64,000 nucleotides of DNA from Galdieria partita. Taxonomy: Eukaryota; Rhodophyta; Bangiophyceae; Galdieriales; Galdieriaceae. Under the pieces are notes generated by a model that did not search any database, had not been told where the DNA came from, and saw only the letters and a list, made by a program, of their open reading frames with translations. Positions 55,082 through 64,000 of the stretch are shown here, piece after piece; positions within the stretch are counted from its first letter, which is position 1; each line of letters starts with the position of its first letter. The DNA lies in NCBI GenBank assembly GCA_025991245.1, contig BQMJ01000019.1, positions 20,001 through 84,000 on the forward strand. The letters are read 5' to 3'. Made by a program: the position numbers and the translations under genes.

Positions 55082-57319
55082 ATGGCAGTCTATTCTACTA
55101 ACGATGGGACCTTGAAAGCAGTCTTGTTTGCAGACTTTTTTAGTGAAAAGCTGAGGCCACCTTGCACGGATGAAACTTTCTGTGAAGCACTTGTACCTAT
55201 TGCAAATGTTAGTTTACTCCAATATCAGTTAGAAGCACTTTTACAAGCAGAAGTAAAAGAGTGCGTTATAATCTGTCGCGAGCACTTACGGGAAACGCTA
55301 AAAAAGTTTGTGCAAACACTGAATTTCGATATGAAGTTACTTTTTCTTACCAGTAGTCAATGGGTGGTTGCAGGTGATGCCCTGAGAGAAGTAAGTTGCG
55401 AATCTCTCGGTGAGTTTGAACTCACTTTGGATAGCTTGACAGTCGAGGCGATTTGAGACCACAAAGTGACTTTATCCTCATATTTCCTGGAGCATTTTTC
55501 ACTGTCAATCTTGCTGGAGTTGTCAAAGTAAGTTTAGATTCAAGTTTTTTGGTTGAGTGACACTAGACACAAGTTTTTCTGATCGTATTTGTCAGGAACA
55601 CCTAGCTAGAAGAGAAAGAAGCAAAAGTTGGGTTCTGACTAGTTGTCTTGGACAGAGGTCTATTAGTTGTTCATGTGACATTGCCAGACTTGAAAGTGGA
55701 CAAGTCATTCAGTATTCCAACGACAGGAAAGACAAAATGATTATTTCTGGTATTATGACGATGACCGAATATTCCTCTGGAGTAGAAATATTTTCCGGTT
55801 TAGAAGATTGTGGCGTTGATATTTGTGCTCCTGAAGTACTTGTGGAGTTTAGAGAGAACTTTGACTATGATAATATTCGCGATTTTATCCGAGGAAAGAT
55901 CGATGGTGGTGAAGGAGAGCTATTAGGCAACCAAATCTATGGCCACATTTTGAGTGGAAGCGCTGATTTTGCTTGTCGTATAACAGATATGGAAAGTTAT
56001 TTCTATGTATGTTTTGCATTTATTCATCGTTGGAGTTATCCTTGGACAGTGGAACGATTTCCTTTTAGAACGACCCAATATGAGTATCGACGAGGTCCTA
56101 AATATATCACATCCAGTTGCTATTTGGCTCGTTCGTCATATATTGGAAGATGTACTGTATTGGGTGAAAATACTCGCATCGATGAGAATGCAGTTATAGT
56201 TCATTCCATTATTGGAGATAATGTTACGATTGGTCCAAACTGTCATATCGAAGATAGTGTTATATGGTCCAATAGTGTTTTGAAATGTAATGTTACCGTT
56301 GTTGGTGCGCTTATTGCGGATAATGTCATTTTGAATGACGATTGTGTCATTTCTGAAGGGTGTATTGTAGATTCCTTTGTGGTTGTAAATGCCAAAACAC
56401 ATGTTGCTCAGTATTCACGTATTGTACTACAAAGACATCCTTATCGGAAAGATACTATCGATGAAAATTCCTTGTTTGGAAAAATGGAAAGTTTCAATCT
56501 TGAATCCAATTTATTTCATAGAAATGAAACAACTACACAAGATGACAGTATGCATCACTGCATTCTTTGGCAAGAAGAAAGGCGCAACAGTGAAGCAGAT
56601 GAAGAGTCATCCATTGACGAATTAGAAGAAACAGAAAGGAAAGAATCCGAAAGTAATGCAATGGATGAGGACAATAGAGAAGCTGCAGAAGTTGACATGG
56701 CACCTGATCTCTTGTCTTTGAAGTCTTCTTCCAGTTTATCCCCTCCTACTACGGAAAGAAAACTTATTCGTCAGGAGATAAGAGACACGTTCCAACGAGC
56801 ATTGGAAGAACAGCATCCTCCAGAAACTGCGGTGTTGGAATTGAATGCATTGAAATTGGCATTGGATGTGACTTCTTCTCATATATTGAGAGTGATATTT
56901 CCTCTCTTATTGGATAAGCTCGACATTCAAGGCCATACTCAACAACAAGTCACTCAGCAATGGATATTATTCTTTCGTCATTGGTCTGGTGTCTTAACAA
57001 AGTTTTGTGCGCATTCTTTAGATGGGATGTGGTTACTGAAATACTGGAAGGAATATTGTGAGGTTGGTAAGATTTCTTTATATCGACAAACCAATTATTC
57101 TGAAAATTGTTATTTCAGCGATTGCCAAACTATCGGAAATATTTTTCATTTCTTGTGCAGCTTTTGTATGATTGTGATGTTTTATCGGAAGACTGTATAA
57201 TTGAATGGGTTTCCGACGAAGACAAGGCAAATGCTCAATCTGTCTTCAAACAACAATTGATGCCTTTTGTGCAGTGGCTTCAAGAAGCAGAAGAAACGAG
57301 TTCGGAAAATGAAGCTTAA
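55082..57319 (+). CDS. EIF2B5: Translation initiation factor eIF2B epsilon subunit
   Basis: The catalytic subunit of the guanine nucleotide exchange factor for eIF2. Exons 55082-55390, 55435-55527, 55596-57062 and 57119-57319 give 689 residues. The nucleotidyl-transferase-like domain starts 'LKAVLFADFF', and 'GDALRELDSRGDLRPQSDFI' is rebuilt across intron 1. The left-handed beta-helix shows 'IGRCTVLGENTRIDENAVIV', then 'SIIGDNVTIGPNCHIEDSVI'. An acidic linker follows. The C-terminal HEAT/W2 domain with 'LLYDCDVLSEDCIIEW' and the final aromatic-acidic box 'FVQWLQEAEE' provides exchange activity. Intron 3 has a GTTGGT donor; the GTAAGA donor four bases on would truncate the W2 domain. Confidence 0.95.
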
Positions 57320-57351
57320 ATTTCTTCTGGAATGAATATGAACCAGTAGAA

Positions 57352-57868
57352 TTAGTTTTCTGGACTTTTATTGTTTTTACTTTCCAATAACATGGGAGAG
57401 TTATCCTTCTCTTGTTGCAAGCGACGAATAGCTTCTTCTCTGGCCAAATGCTAAGAAAATGAGCAAATCAAAAAGAAAGAACAAAGAATAGTTGAATATA
57501 CGTACATAAGATGTATCAGGAGGTCTTTGATATAAACCATAAACTCCAAAGAAAGTAACCAATACCAGAACAGTATACCAAGGAGCTTCCCATTCTTCCC
57601 ATTGTCGTTTTTGACCGGGAGGTGGAGGCTCCTCACCAAAGAGTAAACCTCCTGGTTCGTTGAATTCTTCTTCTTCTTTCTCCTTTTTCAAAGCATCTGA
57701 GAAACAATTTCAGTTGGATGGATAAACGAGCAACTAACTAAACAAGCTACCTTGATTTTTATCTACTAAGGTTTTAGAAGTACTCGAGAACCTTCTATTA
57801 CACCACAAAAGTTGATTTCTCAAAGTAGGTTGAGCAATCCTTTTACAGAAAGCTCCAAAAAGCGACAT
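57352..57868 (-). CDS. NDUFB11: Mitochondrial complex I accessory subunit NDUFB11 (ESSS)
   Basis: A membrane-arm subunit of NADH:ubiquinone oxidoreductase. Exons 57868-57751, 57696-57506 and 57450-57352 give 135 residues. The N-terminal mitochondrial presequence has Arg and Ser ('MSLFGAFCKRIAQPTLRNQL', later 'NRRFSSTS'). An acidic matrix part, a 'EPGGLLFGEEPPPPGQKRQW' stretch and one membrane segment ('YTVLVLVTFFGVYGLY') follow. Then comes the family-typical 'LAREEAIRRLQQEK', compare W.R.EA.RL in animal and plant ESSS. Function rests on this short pattern and topology. Convergent with eIF2B epsilon, 32 bp between stops. Confidence 0.78.
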
Positions 57869-58085
57869 ACTAATAACGAGTATTTGTGTTGCCCACAAAC
57901 TCTTAGCGAAATGAATGCTGAACTGAAATGTTTCTTCTGAAAATTACGAATATATGATTTCTTTGAACAACTTTCTTGTGTCTTTACAAGACTTGTCTCC
58001 CAAAAAGTCATTATATACACACATAGCAAGTTACTATTCGGATCCAAAAGTTTATACTCTAGCGATCTTTTTCTAACAACAACAC

Positions 58086-58628
58086 TTATAAGCTACTGGG
58101 AGTTGACTGCATATCCATTTCTCCTTTGATAGGACTTGGTTCTAAAGTAGTATCAATAATTTGTAGTATTCCCTAAAGATAAGTACTATCTTTAGAACGA
58201 GAGAGATTGAAACAAAAAATAGAAAATCCATCTTACTGCCATTTCCTCTTCAGTAAATCTCCTTTCACAGTCAAATAGAATACACATAAGTTGCAATATA
58301 CTATTAGGTCTCTGGTTGGCGATCATTTGCAGCTCACCAACTGTCAACTGAAACTTTTCTAGTTGTGCAAACAAAGAGTGTAAACTAGAGTAGCTCTGTG
58401 TTCCTAGAAAAGTAATAATAAAAAAAGATATAAACAATGCTTCTGTTTTCAAAAGTTTCACTAACACTTACCAGCTGGAGTTTCTTGTAAGTATTTGGTC
58501 AATGGTACCGTCAACTGTTTCAAGTTATTTGGAAACTTGTGTTCTTTGGAGTTTTCGATATAATTTAGTGACCAGTCCAATACTTCTTGATTAGTTATCA
58601 ATTCTTCTGTTGCTTGTAATATTTTCAT
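58086..58628 (-). CDS. POLR3I: RNA polymerase III subunit RPC9 (Rpc17/CRCP)
   Basis: The Rpb4-like stalk subunit of RNA polymerase III, which forms a dimer with RPC8. Exons 58628-58472, 58403-58237 and 58172-58086 give 136 residues. Typical parts: 'LITNQEVLDWSLNY' (compare LTN.EVL..L), 'PLTKYLQETPAG' (compare V..YL..TPC), 'LHSLFAQLEKFQLTVGELQM', 'IANQRPNSILQL' (compare LLNHRPT), and 'CERRFTEEEMAGILQII' (compare ERLTEEQ...LL..V). The start codon lies 27 bp downstream of the stop of the NHL-repeat gene on the same strand, so its promoter probably lies inside that gene, or the two share a transcript. Confidence 0.85.
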
Positions 58629-58655
58629 ATTAGCTATAGATTTACACTTTTATTT

Positions 58656-61123
58656 TCAATAAAACCACCAAGTAGGGAATCCAAACAAATGCAAAGTAGA
58701 AACAGTTCCGTTGTTATTCCAATCCATCCAACGAATGACGTGATTCTCTTGATCGACAATATACAAACGTTGTGAAATAGGATCCCATGCAACATCACAA
58801 GGACAATGAAATTTGGCATACTAATATAAATATCAAATATTTGTCAATTCACTCAAAATACATAAAACTAAGATATACCTTCTTAGGTCCATCTACATAC
58901 CCCAACTGAGAGTCACCACATATCCATCTACAATCTCTTTGTATAGTATGAATACACTTTAGTTTATGATTAAATGTATCCGTTATGATTAACTGGTTAT
59001 CATCCATATAACAAATTCCCATCGGCCTTTGTAAACGAACAGAGGAAGATACACCATTTCTATCTCCAAAACTAAATAGTGGCATTGTGATTCCAATAGA
59101 AACAAAATAAATATATATTTCTACTTACGCACTTAAATTGCCAGTAAAGATTGCATCTCCACCTACCAAAGTACCCACTTGATTCTTAGTCAAAGACAGC
59201 CATCTTACGATACTTGAATCGGAATCGACAATATACAATGTTCCATCAGGAGAAACAGTAATTCCACTAGGAGCAGCCAACCTAGCCTAAACTCTAGTAT
59301 TCATAAAATGACTCTAGTGAAATGGAATATATTTACTCGAGACAAATCTCCTTCTGCATCTACATGACCCGAAGGATAACTCCCATTTCCACATATCAAC
59401 TTGACTTCTCCTGAAGGATTCAAACTCCAAATCTATTATGCCATTTTGAATATATTCAATAAGACTATCATTCAATGATATGAATCATACCTCATTAGAA
59501 CCTGCAGCTACTGTAAAAATAGTATTCTCATAAACTGCAACATCCATTGGATATCGGAAAGTTCGTTCGGATAAGCCTAATTTTCATCAACGAATGGATA
59601 AATGAACTATTCAATAGCACTGTTTATACCTGAAAATGACAAAACGCCAATACTTTTGGAATGGAGAACTGTAGTTCTTACTTGTCGTTGTTTCAAATGA
59701 GCAATTCTTATAGCATCATTCCATGTATCTGCAATAACCAACTCGTCATATTCTTCATTGTATACCATTCCTTGTGGATTACAAAATCTAGTCTCTTCAA
59801 AACTTCCATCCTTCCATCCCATACTTTCTCTTTCAGATAAGAGAAAATCATCTTCTACTCTCAATCCTCCAATTTGATCCAAAAATTGGCCTTCCAAAGT
59901 AACAATCAGTATTCTGTGATGGCCAGAATCAGCAATAAATAGTCGACCTAAAGAAAAAACACAATCAACACAAATAATCATGTGCATCTGTCATTTGTAA
60001 GAAATAGACTTTGAGTACCATTTTTCAAGTCCAAAGCAATCTTCCCAGGTGAGCAAAGTGGTGAAGCACGCTCAATAGGATCCAAAGAAAACTTTGTAGT
60101 CTTGGCAATTGCTCCCTTTAAAAATGGATATTCTGAAAATGAATGAAGACTTGTCTTAATACAATCTTCCAAAAAATGGAGTTTGTTTTCTATTTCCCAA
60201 ATATGAAAATACCGTTTGGAATGAATTCTATCGACACTCACTTGGAATAGCAAATAAAATATGATAAGTTGGATCCAATACAAGAATAGTAGGCCAATCC
60301 TTTGCACCAATTGATTTCCAAATTCGCCAATCCGAATCCAAGGCACAAGGAAAGTTCATATCCAAATTCTATTTCAATCATAAAGACATATTATCAATAT
60401 ATACATATATATAGAGAGAGACCAAACCAACTACTTACTTCCAAAGCAATACGAACAAAATGCGAGTCAATCTCATAATCAAATTTGGGAGTATGAATAG
60501 CTACTATAGCAACTTGAGGATACAAAATGGATACTCTTTGTAAAACTCGAATATAATCAGGATTAGAAATATCACTCGAACGCCATAAGAATGCAACAAG
60601 TAGTTTGTTATCCAACATGGGCGGAGGTTCTTCAACATTTATCCAACGCAAAGTTGAAATATGCAATAAACGATATGCTCTTTGAACATTGCAAGTAAAA
60701 TACCAAAGACTTTCCTTATCTGTTGGAATTCGATTTCTCAAATGTCCAAAGACAGCTACAAAGGAGAATCTTCTCAACAATTTGGAACGATGTAAGACAA
60801 TTCCCAATGAAGTCACCAAAAACTGTACATCCATTATTCACTTGAACGACTAAAAAGACAATTCCTACCAATCCTAAGAAAGCTCTGGTTGCTTCTCTTC
60901 TTGACACTGCCCAAGGATCAGACACCTGTTCACTGTGATTCTCTTGAATACTTGAACCAGAGACTGGATCTTCTGCAAGCTGTTCTCTGTGATTACTATC
61001 TTGTTGCATATCAAGAAGAAACAAGTTGTGTTGGACTTGATGATATAGAGAAGACTTGGGTAAACGATAAGAGTATGACAAGTATCCATTGCAACGTAGT
61101 AGTTTCAAGTATCTAGAAAGCAT
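58656..61123 (-). CDS. SOQ1/NHLRC2-like thioredoxin-fold NHL beta-propeller protein, membrane-anchored
   Basis: Ten exons (61123-60817, 60755-60439, 60368-60242, 60189-60019, 59947-59630, 59576-59491, 59432-59337, 59286-59129, 59071-58879, 58820-58656) keep phase and give 645 residues. A targeting-like N-terminus is followed by 'AVSRREATRAFLGLVGIVF' (twin Arg at 75-76, then a hydrophobic segment). The thioredoxin-like domain has 'WINVEEPPPMLDNKLLVAFL', 'VAIHTPKFDYEIDSHFV' and 'DWPTILVLDP'. NHL blades include 'GRLFIADSGHHRILIVTLEG', 'FCNPQGMVYNEE', 'DELVIADTWNDAIR', 'GTLYIVDSDSSIVRW' and 'QLIITDTFNHKLKCI'. The CCxxC redox motif of SOQ1 and NHLRC2 is absent: the aligned stretch reads 'FLWRSSDISNPDYIRVLQ'. 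There is also no HAD domain as in plant SOQ1. Thylakoid-lumen targeting is inference. The first exon border is the weakest. Confidence 0.85.
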
Positions 61124-61328
61124 ATTTTGGTGAACATTGAGACATGGGTTCGATGAATAGTGATATTTGACAATACACAAAGTACCATCTATAAAGTTAC
61201 TAAGACGCCTTCCATCGAGAGTCAGTTGGTTCTTCATGAAATCATTTTCTGGGCAAAACAACAACTCTTCATTTTTATTGGCTTTCGGTTCTTCTTCTTG
61301 GTCTCATAGTGAAAACGGTCATCTTACT
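61124..61328. promoter_or_regulatory. Shared upstream region of the NHL protein (-) and amylase-like protein (+)
   Basis: 205 nt between the preferred divergent start codons. Longer in-frame starts exist for both genes (61239 on minus, 61238 on plus), and these would overlap each other, so the shorter starts were chosen. No specific element was seen. Confidence 0.45.
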
Positions 61329-64000
61329 ATGCATACAACCCATATTCATTCTTCCAAATATTTCAAAGTACTTGTTCATGTTGTAGTTTGGGGACTCTTA
61401 TTGGGTTTAGTTTATTGGTTTTGGAATACCTATTTCAATAGAACAAGTAACGGAAGAAATGCAGCAGGAGGACTACCGATAGGTGCAGCAACAGGAGCAG
61501 TGAAACACGATTGTCGCGATCCACTTTATAGAGATCCAACAGGTCCCATTCCGAGAGGTTCACAGTTTGTAGTTCGTCTTCGTTCGGCAGCAGGAGAATT
61601 GACAGCAGCTCAAGTCATATTTTATAATAGTGAACGTCAACAAGAACAACTGATCTCAATGAATCTTACTAATGGAAACGCCAAATATGATTGGTGGGAA
61701 AGTACTTTATCTGCTGGACCCATCGAAGGTGTACTTTTCTATGCTTTTCGTTGTGTATGGAAAGGAGGAGAATTCTTTTATGTATATCAGAATAAGCCTT
61801 TTGGAGTGGGAACTGCTAAAACTGATTTTGGTCCTTGGGAGTCTCGTTGGAGTTTGGCAGTTTATAGTCCCGAATTTCAAACACCCAATTGGGTCAAAGA
61901 TGCCGTAGCTTTCTATCATATATTCCCTGATCGATTCCGCAATGGTAATCTTTCCAACGATCCTAACAATCAAACAACTTTTTGTTATGGTCGTCGAATA
62001 TTTCAACATCAGGAATGGAATGAATTGCCTTATGATCCTTCCATTCCCAATTCGCCTTTTCAGTATGCTTATGAAAATCAATATTATGGTGGTGACTTGA
62101 AAGGGATTTTGGATAAACTAGACTACTTGATTGATTTAGGTGTAGATGTGATTTATTTGATGCCCATCTTTCAAAGTCCAAGTTGTCATGGTTATGATAC
62201 TTCTTGGGAAGATGTTGAAGAGAGATTGGGAGACAATGCATTATTTGAAAACTTGGCACAAGTCATTCACTCTAAAGGAATGCATATCCTTTTAGATGGC
62301 GTTTTTGGTACTTCCAGCAGTGATTCGAAATATTTTGATCGATTTCGTCGCTATTATCCTCCCACAAGAGGAGCTTGTGCTTTTCCTGATTCTCCTTATC
62401 ATTCTTGGTATCAGTTCATTCCTTCAAAAGATGGTCCTTGTTATGATCATCTTTGGTATGAGTCATGGTGGAGTGTTTATGAGAATCTTCCAGCTTTAGT
62501 AACCTACAGAAGAGAAGTTCAAGACTTTTTCTTTCGAGCCAATGATTCCATTGCTAAGCGTTGGTGTCGAATTGCTGATGGTTTTCGATTGGATTCTCCT
62601 CAACAAATCAGTCATGAGTATTGGTCGGGTTTCCGAACAGCAGTAAAACAAGTCAAATCAGATGCCTTTATTGTTGGTGAAGCTTGGCATTGGTAAGTAA
62701 TGAATTGAGAATTCTGATTAGAATATAAACCATTCAAGGACGGGAGATTATATCAACCATGGCTTTGAATGGGATTCCACTACAAACTATCAACTGATGA
62801 CTTATGTGTTATCCTTTTGGAGAGACAGTCAATATTTAGATAATGATCATATATGGGGACAGAATGATCCATTGTCTCCTATGAGTCCTTCTCAGTTTAT
62901 ATATACTATAGAACAACTTTCAGATTTATATGCTCCTGAAGCTTGGTATTCCATGTTGAATATGTTATCTAGTCATGATACCAGTCGAGCAGTCTTTGTC
63001 TTGGATCATCAGGCACAAAAGAATGATCCAAGTATCTTTCATGAGGACTATGACTGGTCAGATGCTTTGGCTCGATTGCGAGGAGCATTTTCGTTACTTA
63101 TGAGTTTGGCTGGAGTACCTATGATTTATTATGGAGATGAAGTTGGTTTAGTCGGTCCTCAGAATCTGGGAGTGACTCAGTTATGGGAAGACGATCCTTA
63201 TTGTCGTCTTAGTTTTCCTTGGTTGGATGCAAGTGGAACTCCTTGGGCAAAACATTTAAGAACTGAACAAGGACAGAATATTACCCGCAGTCATGTTCAA
63301 TTGTTATTAAAGGCGAGAAGAGAGATTCGAGCACTTCGAACGGGATCTATTCAACCTTTGGTTATGGATGACTCTAGAGGAATTTTAGTACTTCTTCGTG
63401 GTGATCCTCGAACTACGGATATTGCCATTGTAGCCATCAATCGAGGCAGGGAAGGTTGGAAAAAGAGACAACAAGTAAGAATCAACATTCGAAGTATCAA
63501 CCTTCCAGAAGGATTAGGTTTTTATGATTTCATGGGTCAAGTGAAGGAACGTGTTGTATCGAATCCTCAAGATGGTTATATAAGGCTCAACCTGGAGCCA
63601 TGGGAGACTTGTATTTTAATTCCTGAAGATAAGAATGCCTGGAGAAAAGCTCTAGAAAGACGACCTCCAGCTCTCACAGGTTTGCAAGCTATAGTGGATC
63701 GAAATATGCATAGACCAAATACGACCGTAATCTTATCATGGGATCCTGTTGCACCCCATGCAGATGGAACAGAAAGAAAAGTAATCTATGTTGTTAGCAG
63801 AAGTTTGTTATCAAGTCGAGGATTTGAAGTTGTGGGAGAAACTTGGGATACACAATGGAAGGATATTGTGGATTCCTTTTTAGCAGGAGAAGAGACACAA
63901 CCACGACCTTTAGTTCCAGGAACAATTGGAGATACTTCTAATGAAGCTCCTTCTTCTGAAGAATCCAATTCCCACAATCAGTCTCAGCCTTGGCCTTCAG
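61329..64000 (+). CDS. Membrane-anchored GH13 alpha-amylase-family protein, 3' end outside the window
   Basis: Exons 61329-62692 and 62739 to beyond 64000 give more than 870 residues. A single membrane anchor lies near residues 13-33 ('VLVHVVVWGLLLGLVYWFW'), with the rest presumably luminal or extracellular and several N-x-S/T sites. The N-terminal beta domain starts 'DPLYRDPTGPIPRGSQFVVR'. The GH13 barrel has 'AVAFYHIFPDRFRNG', 'YYGGDLKGILDKLDYL', the nucleophile Asp422 in 'GFRLDSP', the acid Glu451 in 'VGEAWHW', and the third acid in 'LSSHDTSR'. Region I reads 'LLDGVFGTSSSD', where the usual N-H of 'DGVFNHTSSDS' is lost. The layout resembles bacterial amylases/neopullulanases, so gene transfer is possible. 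An upstream ATG at 61238 exists. Confidence 0.88.

Noticed and set aside
55391-55434. Reading eIF2Be exon 1 through to the GTGAGT or GTTTGA donors further on
   Set aside because: The GTAAGT donor at 55391 with the acceptor before 55435 gives the family sequence 'GD-A-L-R-E-L-D-S-R-G' in phase; the later donors give a poorer match or a stop.
60716-61264. A separate 182-codon minus-strand gene
   Set aside because: Its first part is exon 1 of the NHL protein: a 61-nt intron in phase joins 'NNGCTVF' to 'AVFGHLRN', and the remainder of the frame is intron and off-frame exon.

Overview
The window looks like nuclear DNA of a unicellular red alga of the Cyanidiophyceae, most likely Galdieria or a close relative. 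This is inferred: the genes are eukaryotic, AT-rich, densely packed and cut by tiny introns (mostly 48-75 nt); there are plastid-type genes encoded in the nucleus (a transit-peptide-bearing ClpP, an Mbb1/HCF107-like RNA-binding TPR protein, a SOQ1/NHLRC2-type protein); and there is a bacterial-looking amylase, as is known for Galdieria. No search could be run, so the species is not proven.

Layout. 1-4350 is most of a ribosomal RNA unit on the minus strand (5' third of 28S, ITS2, 5.8S, ITS1, complete 18S). 4351-9083 is spacer: the upstream side of the rDNA, then coding-like but broken or very intron-rich stretches, some resembling Spo11/TopVIA. From 9084 to 64000 there is an almost unbroken run of about 34 protein genes on both strands. 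In order: orphan small ORF (-), DnaJ-type zinc finger protein (+), C-terminal membrane-hairpin protein (-), eIF5B (-), ClpP (+), CHMP5/Vps60 (-), NIPA-type Mg2+ transporter (+), aldo/keto reductase (-), TMEM62-like phosphoesterase (-), HAT1 (-), R2R3-MYB (-), signal peptidase subunit 2-like (+), CIAO2/MIP18 (-), DEAD-box helicase (+), Mbb1/HCF107-like (-), ceramide-1-phosphate transfer protein (+), GlnRS (-), 2-oxoglutarate dehydrogenase E2 (+), Vti1 SNARE (-), a protein with two 'GNAAP' motifs (-), a SAP-like protein (+), a thioesterase (-), mitochondrial uL22 (+), Rpn12 (-), an RRM protein (+), a giant VPS13 with a C-terminal UBA (+), eIF2B epsilon (+), NDUFB11 (-), RPC9 (-), SOQ1/NHLRC2-like Trx-NHL protein (-) and a membrane-anchored GH13 amylase-family protein (+, runs off the end).

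The genes are mostly housekeeping and do not form a pathway cluster. Translation (eIF5B, eIF2Be, GlnRS, uL22m, rRNA), mitochondrial metabolism (E2o, NDUFB11), protein turnover (ClpP, Rpn12), membrane and lipid traffic (CHMP5, Vti1, VPS13, CPTP-like) and plastid functions are interleaved. Spacing is extreme: several divergent start codons lie 6-96 bp apart, convergent stops lie 7-45 bp apart, and one convergent pair overlaps by 4 bp. Exon joins were worked out by hand from reading frame, family conservation and GT-AG (three times GC-AG) borders. All joined frames keep phase, but none has transcript support here. No tRNA, CRISPR array, transposon or viral remnant was recognised.
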